A DNA stretch of 43,834 nt from JAQUGA01 sp964521105. Lineage in GTDB: Bacteria > Bacteroidota > Bacteroidia > Bacteroidales > WCHB1-69. A program made the translations under genes and the position numbers. The stretch lies in contig CAZFPO010000015.1 in assembly GCA_964521105.1 (NCBI GenBank), forward strand, positions 1 through 43,834. Reading direction: 5' to 3'. The notes under the pieces were generated by a model. That model did no database searches. It was not told the DNA's origin and was given only the letters and a program-made list of their open reading frames with translations. Positions 33,152-42,687 of the stretch are shown here, one piece after another; within the stretch, counting starts at the first letter, position 1, and the number at the start of each line of letters is the position of its first letter.

Positions 33152-33760
33152 ATGAAAATTATTTGTATTGGTCGAAATTACTCTGATCATGTTAAGGAAA
33201 TGGGAAGTGAACTCCCAAAAGCTCCTCTTTTTTTCATGAAACCCGACACAGCTCTTTTACTAAAAAACCGCCCTTTTTTCATTCCTGATTTTAGCAACGA
33301 AATTCATCACGAAGTTGAAATTGTGGTTAGAATTTGCAAAATGGGAAAACATATTCAATCAAAATTTGCTCATAAATATTATAACGAAATTGGTTTAGGT
33401 GTCGATTTTACCGCTCGGGATATTCAAAAACAATGTATTATAAATGGAAATCCTTGGGAAATTGCTAAATCCTTCGACCATTCAGCAGTTGTTAGTGAGT
33501 TTACTCCATTAAATAATCAGGACATTCAAAACATTAATTTCTCCCTTAAAATAAATAATCAAATTGTTCAACAAGGGAATACAAGAAATATGATTTTCGA
33601 AGTTAATGACATAATTGCTCATATTTCTAAGTTTGTAACTTTGCGCATAGGCGATTTAATTTTTACTGGCACTCCCTCTGGTGTTGGAAAAGTAACCATT
33701 GGTGATAAACTGGAAGGATTTATCAACGAAAACAAAATGTTTGATTTTGAAATTAAGTAA
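33152..33760 (+). CDS. Fumarylacetoacetate hydrolase (FAH) family protein
   Basis: A 202-residue FAH-domain protein. Family landmarks are CIGRNYSDHVKEMG at the start, FMKPDTAL, HHEVEIVVRI (metal-binding acidic residues), GVDFTARDIQ and FTGTPSGVGKV. These enzymes act as acylpyruvate hydrolases or oxaloacetate tautomerases/decarboxylases; in the Bacteroidota the housekeeping copy often resembles human FAHD1, but I cannot settle the substrate. The start is the ATG at 33152, not the upstream TTG. Confidence 0.88.
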   Translation: MKIICIGRNYSDHVKEMGSELPKAPLFFMKPDTALLLKNRPFFIPDFSNEIHHEVEIVVRICKMGKHIQSKFAHKYYNEIGLGVDFTARDIQKQCIINGNPWEIAKSFDHSAVVSEFTPLNNQDIQNINFSLKINNQIVQQGNTRNMIFEVNDIIAHISKFVTLRIGDLIFTGTPSGVGKVTIGDKLEGFINENKMFDFEIK

Positions 33761-33801
33761 AGAATAAATATTCAAACGCTATTATATAGCTAAAAATAAT
33801 C

Positions 33802-34335
33802 CTAAATATTAATAAAAACCGAAAAATGGACTTTTCCATAATTCCTTACTTGGTAAAAATTAGGATGTTTTGAAAAATTTTTACGAGGACCATGCTCTAA
33901 AACAAACCAACCATCGGGTAATAACAAATCTTTTTCAAAAATAATATCGGGGAAAAAATCAAACGGTTCTTCAAAAGGAGGGTCGGCAAAAATGATGTTA
34001 TATTTTTTTGTGTGCATTTCTAAAAACTTATGAACATCCGACCGTATCGTGATAACTTGATCAAACGCTAATGCATCTGCAGTTTTTTTTATAAATTCAA
34101 TACATTTGTCGTTTAAATCAACGGATGTAACCGAAATTGCTCCTCGCGCGGCAAACTCATACGTTAAGTTACCCGTACCTGCAAATAAATCTAATACGTC
34201 AATTCCGTCAAAATAAAAATAATTATTAAGCACATTAAACAAAGCTTCTTTGGCAATGTCCGTTGTAGGTCGAACGGGCAACGTTAACGGAGCTAGAATC
34301 TTTTTTCCGCGATGATTTCCACTAATAATTCTCAC
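33802..34335 (-). CDS. rsmD: 16S rRNA (guanine966-N2)-methyltransferase RsmD
   Basis: A 177-residue SAM-dependent methyltransferase. It starts MRIISGNHRGKKI, then VRPTTDIAKEALFNVL, the SAM loop VLDLFAGTGNLTYE and the catalytic-type motif ADPPFEEP, as in RsmD. It modifies 16S rRNA during ribosome assembly. It is the last gene of a reverse-strand trio with the DUF3822 protein, 3 bp apart. Confidence 0.94.
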   Translation of the reverse strand: MRIISGNHRGKKILAPLTLPVRPTTDIAKEALFNVLNNYFYFDGIDVLDLFAGTGNLTYEFAARGAISVTSVDLNDKCIEFIKKTADALAFDQVITIRSDVHKFLEMHTKKYNIIFADPPFEEPFDFFPDIIFEKDLLLPDGWFVLEHGPRKNFSKHPNFYQVRNYGKVHFSVFINI

Positions 34336-34338
34336 TTT

Positions 34339-35169
34339 TTAAGCGTTTGTTTCAAGGTTAAAAGCATGAGCTGTTTCGCTCAAAATTTCCACTTTACTTG
34401 GATTCATAAAATGAATTCTGTCAAAATATTTTGAAAGGGCTAACACAATACTCGATTGTTTTTGAATATCCCCTAATATTATTATTTCTACTTTATTTGA
34501 AGAGATGTTCGATTGGGTTAACGCGTTAAGAATATAGTAGATAAAGTTTTCAATTGAATGATACTCAATTCGATTCATCAAAATTAATTTATTGTCAACA
34601 AACAATAAATCGTCAACCTTATCATCAAAAAAATTCAAATAAAGTGAAATTGGTTTATTTGCAATATTTTGTTTATAATTATCGAAACAAGTATTTAAAA
34701 GAATTCTACTTTCCGAAATTAATTCATACTGTGGAAAAGTTTTATTCAAATTAATAAAAAAACTTTTACTGAACGCATTAATACAATTAATTTCGTCAAA
34801 AGAAAGTTTATCAAAGTTGTAATCAAACAAATCTTTATCTTGTTGCGAAATAGCATGTAAAAAATACGATGACAAATCAAATTCGCTAAAATACATTTGA
34901 GGCACTAGCGAATAATAACTTGTTGGATAAATTACTTTAGCTGTAAATTTATCATCAATAAATGAGTGGTATTCTTTTTCAACAATAGTATTAATTACCA
35001 CAAAATTAAATGAACGAACAAATACGTACTCATCAATAAAAAAAGATGAAGACAATTTGTTAAAACCAAATACAACAAAACCATTCGTTTTAATACGAAT
35101 GGTTAAATTGTCAAATTTTTCGTTTGGTAAATCGGATTTAACGATTTGATTTTTTGTCCAATCGCCCAT
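34339..35169 (-). CDS. DUF3822 family protein
   Basis: With the ATG at 35169 (2 bp after the upstream stop; a second ATG at 35181 would overlap it) this is a 276-residue cytoplasmic protein. Its sequence and its position directly upstream of rsmD match the DUF3822 family of the Bacteroidota. The fold resembles an actin-like ATPase in outline (LYLNFFDDKVDDLLFVDNKL and IEIILGDIQKQS), but the usual phosphate loops are not evident. Its function is unknown. Confidence 0.8.
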   Translation of the reverse strand: MGDWTKNQIVKSDLPNEKFDNLTIRIKTNGFVVFGFNKLSSSFFIDEYVFVRSFNFVVINTIVEKEYHSFIDDKFTAKVIYPTSYYSLVPQMYFSEFDLSSYFLHAISQQDKDLFDYNFDKLSFDEINCINAFSKSFFINLNKTFPQYELISESRILLNTCFDNYKQNIANKPISLYLNFFDDKVDDLLFVDNKLILMNRIEYHSIENFIYYILNALTQSNISSNKVEIIILGDIQKQSSIVLALSKYFDRIHFMNPSKVEILSETAHAFNLETNA

Positions 35170-35171
35170 AA

Positions 35172-35825
35172 TTATTCCCAATTTCCGTCTGTAGTTGGAT
35201 CATCGAGCGAGCCTAAAATCAAATCTTTATATTTGTCTTGTTTCATAAATTGTTTTTCTAAATCAGAATACAATATTTTATTAACAAAACCTTTTAATTC
35301 ATCATCAATTCCACTTAAATATGCTTCTTTAGGAGCAATAACGGTGAATACTGGAACTTTAATATTACCTCTGTTAATAATATCCGAATGAATTTCGAAT
35401 TTACGTTTATTTGAGTAAGGTATATATTGAATATCATCAATGTCTAAATTTGGTTTATCTTTAAAAACTTCGCCAAAAGCATCAACTAAAACGGTATCTC
35501 TTTTAACCAAACCAGCTTTAATAGCTTGTGCTTCGGTAAGTGAATCGGGAGCAACACCAATTTTTGCAACAATAGGAACTTTTCCATTTTTCAAAAAGTC
35601 GATAAGCGTATCAAAATCGTTTGCATATTTGCCATACACATTTTTGAATGCAATTTGAGCAGTTCGAATATCTTTTAATTTTTCAACCACCACATCACGT
35701 CTATCAGAAGCCATCATTTTAAATTTTTCAGGGCGCATTATACTTCTGAAAATGAACACTGTTAAAACAACAATGCCTATAATCATTACGGCTTGAATCA
35801 GTTTGTTAACAATCTTTTTATTCAT
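35172..35825 (-). CDS. Membrane-anchored pseudopilin-like hypothetical protein
   Basis: A 217-residue protein with a single N-terminal membrane helix (about 9-27), then a long helix (KMMASDRRDVVVEKLKDIRT) and a beta-rich domain. The order, a membrane helix continuing into a long helix and then a globular part, resembles type II pseudopilins, but no prepilin cleavage site is seen. It is the first gene of the trio with DUF3822 and rsmD. The function is not known. Confidence 0.7.
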   Translation of the reverse strand: MNKKIVNKLIQAVMIIGIVVLTVFIFRSIMRPEKFKMMASDRRDVVVEKLKDIRTAQIAFKNVYGKYANDFDTLIDFLKNGKVPIVAKIGVAPDSLTEAQAIKAGLVKRDTVLVDAFGEVFKDKPNLDIDDIQYIPYSNKRKFEIHSDIINRGNIKVPVFTVIAPKEAYLSGIDDELKGFVNKILYSDLEKQFMKQDKYKDLILGSLDDPTTDGNWE

Positions 35826-35971
35826 AATAAATTGGAATTAGATATTTATTTTCTTTAGTTTTAATTTTATTTGACCATTATAACTCAACGGCAAATTTAA
35901 AAAATATTTTGTTCGTTATTTTCTTTTTGGAAATTTTATTCGACAATTTTAATAATTCAACCATAAAATAA

Positions 35972-37195
35972 CTAAAAAAGTAAAATAAATGAAATGTTTT
36001 CACGGAAATTATCAACGGGTTTTGTGTTTTTAATTCTTCCAAAATCATCTTTTACACCATATCTTGCATTTGTCCATTCGGTTTCTGAAAAAATCATCAA
36101 CTTTGAAGATGCTTGATACATAAATTGAGGGGCTATACGCATAACCGAATGAACATCAACACCACGTCCATAAATATTTGCCCCAATTTTTTCAGAAGCT
36201 CCCATATTTTGAACATATCCAGCAAAAAATCCAATATTCCATTTTTTAGTTTTAACATAAATGTTTGTCCATGCAGATGCTGTATGAATTGGAATTATCT
36301 TCCCCGAATTTTGAAATGAATTTGCCACACCACCCAACATGGCATGTTCATATAAATTACCTCCATACATTATTTGCGATTTAAACATAAATCTTGAATT
36401 TTCAAATTTTCCATATAGCGAATAAGCCGTTGATGGACAATAGCTTTTTTGAAGACCTACTATACTATCAGTATGAGAAAACAATAAATCTTTATAATCA
36501 AATAAAAACCCGATAACAAATTTTTCACGCTTGTATTGAAGTTGAACATCAATATTTGGAAACGAACTATTTCTTATATATAATGAACTTACTCCTAATT
36601 CGCCTATAGAAGCATTGTCGAGTTGTGAAGTGGCTGAAAGGGTAGTTTTAAAATTATCGGTTAAATTATAGGATAATCGTACTTGTGGACACCGCATGGC
36701 ACTTTTAATTGGATTTCCTAAATTTAATCCTATCATGTCTGGAAAAACATCTTCGGCTACTAATGGATGCCAAAACTGACCAGCCAGTAGCTGAATTTTT
36801 TTATAATCCATTTTTAAATAAGCATGTCGCAATCTAAACCCCGAATATGTAACATTGCTTGAACCCGTAAAATCGCCTTCGATATATGCTCGATACTTTA
36901 AATCTGAGCTCTTTATTTGATTCACTTCAAAAATAACTCGGCTACTTGTAGCAAATTGGTTAAAAAGCAAACCTTCGTTTTTATCTTTACCGTTAACATC
37001 TAAATCGGGTTTTACAGGATAAAGCACAACAAATCCTTCACGAGCAGAAACGGTTTGTCGTGTATCAACTATTATATCAGACTTTATGAACCCTTTTAAC
37101 TGATACGAAATTTTATTTGTATCGGTTTGAGCAAACATTTCAATCATTAATAATTGGAAAAGAAAAGAAAAAGATATAATTTTTAATAATTTCAT
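35972..37195 (-). CDS. Outer-membrane porin-like protein
   Basis: A 407-residue protein with a signal peptide (ends near IEMFAQ) and a full set of amphipathic strands ending in the C-terminal aromatic FILLF. Features such as AGQFWHPLVAEDVFPDMIGL, RLRHAYLKMDYKK and QVRLSYNLTDNF match DcaP-type or phosphate-selective porin-like barrels of the Bacteroidota. The substrate is unknown. It stands alone. Confidence 0.75.
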   Translation of the reverse strand: MKLLKIISFSFLFQLLMIEMFAQTDTNKISYQLKGFIKSDIIVDTRQTVSAREGFVVLYPVKPDLDVNGKDKNEGLLFNQFATSSRVIFEVNQIKSSDLKYRAYIEGDFTGSSNVTYSGFRLRHAYLKMDYKKIQLLAGQFWHPLVAEDVFPDMIGLNLGNPIKSAMRCPQVRLSYNLTDNFKTTLSATSQLDNASIGELGVSSLYIRNSSFPNIDVQLQYKREKFVIGFLFDYKDLLFSHTDSIVGLQKSYCPSTAYSLYGKFENSRFMFKSQIMYGGNLYEHAMLGGVANSFQNSGKIIPIHTASAWTNIYVKTKKWNIGFFAGYVQNMGASEKIGANIYGRGVDVHSVMRIAPQFMYQASSKLMIFSETEWTNARYGVKDDFGRIKNTKPVDNFRENISFILLF

Positions 37196-37368
37196 TTTGT
37201 GTTAATTTCTGCAAACTTAATAAAAAAACACTTTTTGTAAAATAAACTCAAAAATGAATTAAGGATTTTATCTGTTCTGCGAACAAACAAAATAACATTA
37301 TTGTTAAATAAAATTAATTAGCGTTAATATTTTTACATAAATTTAATCTTTTTAAATAAAAATAAGTT

Positions 37369-37376
37369 TATATTTG
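37369..37376 (+). promoter_or_regulatory. -7 box (TATATTTG) of the PUR-protein gene
   Basis: A good TAnnTTTG match 29 bp before the ATG at 37406. No clear TTTG -33 box is seen. Confidence 0.55.
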
Positions 37377-37405
37377 CATTATCAACAAGGTTTAATTGAA
37401 ATATT

Positions 37406-37747
37406 ATGGAAGAGCACGACAACCGAGAAAAAAGTGAAATTTTTTCTAAAGCAGTTAGGGCAGGAAAACGAACCTATTTTTTTGATGTAAAATCAACTCG
37501 TTCCGATGAGATGTATCTTACGATAACCGAGAGTAAACGTAGATACGACCAAAGTACGGATAAGTTTTTTTACGAAAAACACAAGCTTTTTTTATACAAA
37601 GAAGACTTTGATAAATTTTCGAAAAGCTTAGATGGAATTATAAATTATATCCGTACGGGAGAACTTCCCGAAGCAGATGAACCTGAAACAGAAATATTTT
37701 CGGATTTAGATTTCGACAATCTTAACGACGACCAATTTAAAATATAG
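37406..37747 (+). CDS. PUR-domain nucleic-acid-binding protein (DUF3276)
   Basis: A 113-residue protein with one PUR-like repeat: EIFSKAVRAGKRTYFFDVKS, YLTITESKRRY, then KLFLYKEDFDKFSKSLDGII. It matches the DUF3276/PUR-alpha-like family related to Borrelia BpuR, which binds DNA and RNA. The C-terminus is acidic (EADEPETEIFSDLDFDN). It is probably a conserved small regulator in the Bacteroidota. Confidence 0.9.
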   Translation: MEEHDNREKSEIFSKAVRAGKRTYFFDVKSTRSDEMYLTITESKRRYDQSTDKFFYEKHKLFLYKEDFDKFSKSLDGIINYIRTGELPEADEPETEIFSDLDFDNLNDDQFKI

Positions 37748-37841
37748 TTTTAGTAAATTTTAAATTAACCTACTCGCATTAGTTAAATAGTGTGAGGTAG
37801 TAATTATATTGTTTATAAAAAATATTTTAGGATTTTTTGTT

Positions 37842-37849
37842 TACCTTTG
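37842..37849 (+). promoter_or_regulatory. -7 box (TACCTTTG) upstream of parA
   Basis: It matches TAnnTTTG and lies 25 bp before the ATG at 37875. It falls inside a longer open frame from 37809, which supports the downstream start. Confidence 0.6.
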
Positions 37850-37874
37850 CACATTCAAAATAATCAGCTCAACG

Positions 37875-38690
37875 ATGGGAAAAGTAATTGCGATAGCCAA
37901 TCAAAAAGGGGGAGTAGGCAAAACCACTTCGAGTATTAATCTTGCAGCGTGCTTGGCTGTTTTGGAGCATAAAACATTAATTATTGATGCCGATCCACAA
38001 GCTAACGCTACATCGGGAATTGGAATCGACCCTCAAACCATAAAAACAAGTGTTTACGAGTGTATTATTGATGATGTTCCAGCACAAAATATCATTATCA
38101 ACACCTCCACTCCTAACCTCGATTTGATGCCAGCTCATATCGACTTGGTTGGAGCCGAAATTGAGATGATTAACCTCCCCGATCGCGAAAAAATGATGCG
38201 GAAAATAATTAATTCTGTTCGCGATAATTACGATTTTATTATTATCGACTGTGCCCCTTCGCTTGGATTAATTACGGTTAATGCGTTAACAGCAGCCGAC
38301 TCGGTAATTATTCCCGTTCAATGCGAATATTTTGCGTTAGAAGGGTTAGGAAAACTCTTAAATACCATTAAAATTGTTCAAACTCATTTAAACCCTGAAT
38401 TAGCTATTGAAGGTATTCTACTAACCATGTATGATTCTCGTCTCCGCCTTGCTAATCAGGTTATTGAAGACGTAAAAAATCATTTTCAAGAAATGGTTTT
38501 TGAAACAATTATTTTCCGAAACATTAAGTTAAGCGAAGCTCCCAGCTATGGCGAAAGTATTATCATGTATGATGTAAATTCTAAGGGTGCTGTTAACTAC
38601 TTAAATTTAGCTCGCGAGGTACTACAACGAAACAACATGACAACCATTGATAATTCAGATAAAATATTGACCATTGAAGATAATGAATAA
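37875..38690 (+). CDS. parA: Chromosome-partition ATPase ParA/Soj
   Basis: A 271-residue deviant Walker-A ATPase. It starts MGKVIAIANQKGGVGKTT, with the signature KGGVGKTT, then IIDADPQANAT and DFIIIDCAPSLGL. It drives chromosome origin segregation with ParB. I chose the ATG at 37875 because the family begins directly at the Walker strand and a promoter box lies just upstream. The stop overlaps the parB start (TAATG). Confidence 0.95.
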   Translation: MGKVIAIANQKGGVGKTTSSINLAACLAVLEHKTLIIDADPQANATSGIGIDPQTIKTSVYECIIDDVPAQNIIINTSTPNLDLMPAHIDLVGAEIEMINLPDREKMMRKIINSVRDNYDFIIIDCAPSLGLITVNALTAADSVIIPVQCEYFALEGLGKLLNTIKIVQTHLNPELAIEGILLTMYDSRLRLANQVIEDVKNHFQEMVFETIIFRNIKLSEAPSYGESIIMYDVNSKGAVNYLNLAREVLQRNNMTTIDNSDKILTIEDNE

Positions 38691-39586
38691 TGAATGCATT
38701 ACAAAAAGATAAAAAGAAAGTTTTAGGAAGGGGCTTAAGTGCCTTAATAAATAATACTGAAGAAGATATTATTTCAAACGACTCACCAAGTAGAATTCAG
38801 GCGGGTAAAATAAATAAAATACTTATCGATTTAATTGACGAAAACCCATGGCAACCGCGGAGCGAATTTGAAGATATTGCATTATCAGAACTTGCCGAAT
38901 CGATTAAAACACACGGGTTAATTCAACCAATTACAGTTCGTTCGTCCGAAAATGGCAGATATCAATTAATTTCGGGTGAACGCAGATTAAGAGCTTCAAA
39001 ATTGGCTCAAATAAGCGACATTGTTGCGTACGTTCGCACAGCCGATGACATGCAAATGATTGAAATGGCGTTAGTTGAAAACATTCAACGCGAAAACCTA
39101 AATGCTATCGAAATTGCTCTATGCTATCAACGCTTAATTGACGAATGTAATATTACGCAAGACCAACTGAGCGAAAAGGTAGGAAAAAACCGTTCAACCA
39201 TAACAAATTTTCTTCGATTGCTTAAATTACCCACCGAAATACAAAAACTTATTCGCGATAATAAACTCACCATGGGTCATGCTAAAGTTATTGCTGGTGT
39301 AGTTAATTACGATGAACAACTTGAACTTGCTAACCGAATTATTAATAACGATTTATCGGTTCGCGACACCGAAAAAATTGCAAAACAAATCAATAATCCG
39401 GTAACAAAAAAAGGAAATTCAAAAAGCTTACTTCCCGAAACTTATTCAATAACTAAAAAATCATTGGTTAACACTTTTCAAACAAAAGTTGAAATAAAAA
39501 GGGATATTAAAGGAAAAGGTACTATCGAAATAAAATTTAAATCCGATGAGGATTTTAATCGAATTATATCAATTATCAATCATTAA
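38690..39586 (+). CDS. parB: Chromosome-partition protein ParB/Spo0J
   Basis: A 298-residue ParB. The N-terminal motif KVLGRGLSALI is followed by the CTP-binding/nuclease-fold region (ENPWQPR, LIQPITVR, SGERRLRAS near residue 96) and the helix-turn-helix (TQDQLSEKVGKNRSTITNFL). It loads at parS and slides as a CTP clamp. It shares one base with parA. No consensus parS site is found next to it in the window. Confidence 0.95.
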   Translation: MNALQKDKKKVLGRGLSALINNTEEDIISNDSPSRIQAGKINKILIDLIDENPWQPRSEFEDIALSELAESIKTHGLIQPITVRSSENGRYQLISGERRLRASKLAQISDIVAYVRTADDMQMIEMALVENIQRENLNAIEIALCYQRLIDECNITQDQLSEKVGKNRSTITNFLRLLKLPTEIQKLIRDNKLTMGHAKVIAGVVNYDEQLELANRIINNDLSVRDTEKIAKQINNPVTKKGNSKSLLPETYSITKKSLVNTFQTKVEIKRDIKGKGTIEIKFKSDEDFNRIISIINH

Positions 39587-39587
39587 A

Positions 39588-40160
39588 ATGGGGTTTAATA
39601 AATTATTTTTAGTGGTAATTTTAAGCATGCTTGTTTGCTTTAAGCCCTTTGTTTTAAAATCACAAAAAAACATTACCGACACAATTCCTGTTGATAAACC
39701 AATCCATAGTCCTAAGAAAGCGACCATTTTTTCGGCGGTAATCCCAGGATTAGGTCAAGCTTACAATCAAAAATATTGGAAAATACCTATTATTTATACT
39801 GGAATTGGTGCTTGTACCTATTTTTTCATCTCAAATAATAGCGAATATAAAGTGCTTAAAAAAGAACTTCAATTTCGTTTTTTGCAAGATTCGCTAAACT
39901 TAAATCCAAAGTACACAACCTATTCAGACCAAAATTTAATTTCGCTCAAAAATTATTATCAACGAAATCAAGAGTTATCAATAATTGTTGGCATTGTATT
40001 TTATGCCTTAAACATAATTGATGCAAGTGTTGATGCACACCTCTTTTCGTTTGATGTTTCCGACGATCTAACATTAAATATACAACCATATACTAACTTT
40101 GGATATTTAACCAATTCCCATCAAACAACGAATGGATTAGCCTTAATCTTAAAATTTTAA
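39588..40160 (+). CDS. DUF5683 membrane protein
   Basis: With the ATG at 39588, directly after the parB stop, this is a 190-residue protein with an N-terminal signal or anchor and the DUF5683 core: PKKATIFSAVIPGLGQAYNQ followed by KYWKIPIIY. Such proteins occur between parB and dapB across the Bacteroidota. The function is unknown, and the GLGQAYNxKYWKIP motif resembles TM2-like membrane domains. An earlier in-frame ATG (39546) would overlap parB and remove the signal character. Confidence 0.85.
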   Translation: MGFNKLFLVVILSMLVCFKPFVLKSQKNITDTIPVDKPIHSPKKATIFSAVIPGLGQAYNQKYWKIPIIYTGIGACTYFFISNNSEYKVLKKELQFRFLQDSLNLNPKYTTYSDQNLISLKNYYQRNQELSIIVGIVFYALNIIDASVDAHLFSFDVSDDLTLNIQPYTNFGYLTNSHQTTNGLALILKF

Positions 40161-40166
40161 TAATTT

Positions 40167-40886
40167 ATGAAAATTGCACTTATCGGATACGGCAAAATGG
40201 GCAAAGAGCTCGAAAAATTAATTATTAAAAAAAGTGAACACTCGGTTTGTTCAATCATTGATTCGGAAGAAGAGTGGGAAGAAAATTCTGATGAAATTGA
40301 AAAAGCCGATGTTGCCATCGAATTTTCGACACCCGAAACAGTTATCTCTAATATTAAACATTGTTTTGATTTTAATTTACCAATAGTAGTTGGTACTACC
40401 GGTTGGATGGATAAAGTTGATGAAATAAAAGCACTTTGCGAAGCAAAAAACCAATCGTTAGTTTGGGGAGCAAATTATAGCATTGGAGTTAATATTTTCT
40501 TTGAGGTAAATAAAAAACTGGCTGAATTAACCTCTAATTTTCCCGAATATGATGTTGAAATTGAAGAAACTCATCACACTTCAAAACTCGATTCACCAAG
40601 CGGTACAGCAATTCAATTGGCAAACGACATTATTAATATTTCAAACCACAAAGAACTTTGGGTAAACAAATCCGATTCAAAATCTAATTCCTTGTCAATA
40701 TTATCTCACCGTATTAGCAATACTCCTGGAACACACTTAGTTTCATATACTTCTGCCGATGAAAATATTGAATTAAAACATGTAGCTTTTAACCGAAAAA
40801 GTTTCGCTAAAGGAGCATTAATGGCAGCGGAATGGATCGTTGATAAAAAAGGATTTCATTCCATTTCGGAAGTGTTTACTTTTTAA
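40167..40886 (+). CDS. dapB: 4-hydroxy-tetrahydrodipicolinate reductase
   Basis: A 239-residue DapB, which makes tetrahydrodipicolinate for lysine and meso-diaminopimelate synthesis. It has the NAD(P)-binding loop IGYGKMGKE, VVGTTGW, WGANYSIGVN and the catalytic motif HHTSKLDSPSGTA. The short length is usual in the Bacteroidota. It lies in the conserved parA-parB-DUF5683-dapB-lepB order. Confidence 0.95.
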   Translation: MKIALIGYGKMGKELEKLIIKKSEHSVCSIIDSEEEWEENSDEIEKADVAIEFSTPETVISNIKHCFDFNLPIVVGTTGWMDKVDEIKALCEAKNQSLVWGANYSIGVNIFFEVNKKLAELTSNFPEYDVEIEETHHTSKLDSPSGTAIQLANDIINISNHKELWVNKSDSKSNSLSILSHRISNTPGTHLVSYTSADENIELKHVAFNRKSFAKGALMAAEWIVDKKGFHSISEVFTF

Positions 40887-40964
40887 TTATTTTTAAATTT
40901 TCAATTTGCAATACATATCAATTTATATCGTTCATTTGCAATATAAACTTAATATCAAAATCGT

Positions 40965-42602
40965 ATGACATTATCCATTCAGTTTTTAGCAATATTTAGC
41001 TTATTAAGCCTTATTGCAGTTATTGTTTCGCTGTGGAAAATATTTGAAAAAGCTGGTCAAAAAAACTGGTATAGTCTTATTCCCATTTTCAACATTTATG
41101 TTTGGTTAAAACTTTTAGAAAAACCAATTTGGTGGTTTATACTTTATTTAGTGCCATTCTTCGGTTTTTTTATGTTTTTGGTAACAATTTGGGAAACAAT
41201 ACGTGCTTTTGGAAAAAATAAATATCGTCATCTACTTATTGGAACCATATTTCCTTTTGCCTATATGCCATATTTAGCATTCTCCAAAGATGAAAAATTT
41301 ACCAAAATTAGTTTACTTCCAAAACGTAAAAAAACAGTAGTTCAGGAATGGATTGACGCTCTTCTTTTTGCAGTTGCTGCTGCATACATCATACGTTCTT
41401 TCCTAATTGAATTTTATATTATCCCAACTTCATCAATGGAAAGCACACTGATGGTTGGTGATTTTTTAGCCGTTAGTAAAATTAATTATGGTCCAAAACT
41501 TCCCCAAACTCCATTAGCAATACCATTTGTTCATCACACTTTACCCCTAACTCAGTTCACAAAATCTTATGTTGAATGGTTAAAATTTCCTTATTATCGT
41601 TTCCCTGGTTTTGAATCGGTTGAACGTAATGATGCGGTTGTTTTTAATTATGCCGATGGCGATACCGTTGCTCTTGAAATGCAAAATATGAGCTATTATC
41701 AGTTGGTACGCGATTACGAACGCTTATTATACGACCAATTGGGACCAGCCTATCAAGCGGGTGCAGGCTGGAAATATGTTCAAGACCATTATACTGTTGT
41801 TGCTCGCCCAGTGGATAAACGCGAAAACTACATAAAACGATGCGTAGGGCTACCTGGCGATAAACTTCAAATTAAAAACAAAACACTTTATATTAACGAT
41901 GCGCCTGCATTTGTTGCAAAAAACGTACAGTACCAATACATCGTATACACAAATGGTTTTGATATAAATCCTAAAGTACGACAAACGATGGATATTAACG
42001 AAGAAGATCGTTTTAGTGCACTCGATTTACTTAAAAATTCACCCGAAACTTATACCGATGCAAATAGTTTAGCTCGTTTAACCGATAGCGTTTCTCGAAA
42101 TAACTCCATTTATATTTATTCGTTAAATAACGAAATGGTTAATCAAATTAAAAAATTAGGAAATATCTATAAAGTAGAACCATTAGTTGTGCCCGATTCA
42201 ATCCGCGACCCTCGCATATTCCCTCACAGCGAATCATATCGATGGAATAGAGATAATTTTGGACCTATCACCATTCCTAAGAAAAACGCTACGATTGCAT
42301 TAGATACCCGTAATTTGCCCATTTACCGAAGGATTATTGAAGTATATGAAAATAACAAACTCGATGTAAAAGGTGCCGATATTTTAATTAACGGCAAAAA
42401 ATCAACCTCGTATACATTTAAAATGGATTACTATTGGATGATGGGTGATAATCGCCACAATTCTGCCGATTCGAGGTATTGGGGATTTATTCCCGAAGAC
42501 CATATTGTTGGTAAAGCTCTTTTTGTTTGGCTATCATTAGACAAATTTAAAGGCTGGGGAGATGGAAAAATTCGATGGAATAGAATGTTTCGTCGATTTT
42601 AA
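40965..42602 (+). CDS. lepB: Signal peptidase I, long Bacteroidota form
   Basis: A 545-residue enzyme that cleaves Sec signal peptides. Residues 1-115 form a DUF5684-like membrane region with about three helices. Then comes the S26 peptidase: catalytic Ser in IPTSSMESTL (about 158), catalytic Lys in NYIKRCVGLPGD (about 289), and the terminal box MGDNRHNSADSRYWG. Large insertions between these boxes are typical of the phylum. It follows dapB in a conserved block. Confidence 0.94.
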   Translation: MTLSIQFLAIFSLLSLIAVIVSLWKIFEKAGQKNWYSLIPIFNIYVWLKLLEKPIWWFILYLVPFFGFFMFLVTIWETIRAFGKNKYRHLLIGTIFPFAYMPYLAFSKDEKFTKISLLPKRKKTVVQEWIDALLFAVAAAYIIRSFLIEFYIIPTSSMESTLMVGDFLAVSKINYGPKLPQTPLAIPFVHHTLPLTQFTKSYVEWLKFPYYRFPGFESVERNDAVVFNYADGDTVALEMQNMSYYQLVRDYERLLYDQLGPAYQAGAGWKYVQDHYTVVARPVDKRENYIKRCVGLPGDKLQIKNKTLYINDAPAFVAKNVQYQYIVYTNGFDINPKVRQTMDINEEDRFSALDLLKNSPETYTDANSLARLTDSVSRNNSIYIYSLNNEMVNQIKKLGNIYKVEPLVVPDSIRDPRIFPHSESYRWNRDNFGPITIPKKNATIALDTRNLPIYRRIIEVYENNKLDVKGADILINGKKSTSYTFKMDYYWMMGDNRHNSADSRYWGFIPEDHIVGKALFVWLSLDKFKGWGDGKIRWNRMFRRF

Positions 42603-42630
42603 TTGACATTTGGAATAAAATTTGCGTAAA

Positions 42631-42663
42631 TTTGAGCTTTCAAAAACAAAATAAATATATTTG
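42631..42663 (+). promoter_or_regulatory. Promoter (TTTG-N21-TATATTTG)
   Basis: TTTG at 42631-42634 and TATATTTG at 42656-42663 are 21 bp apart, close to the Bacteroidota consensus. It lies 24 bp before the ATG at 42688. Confidence 0.75.
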
Positions 42664-42687
42664 CAATAAAAATTAAACATAAAAACA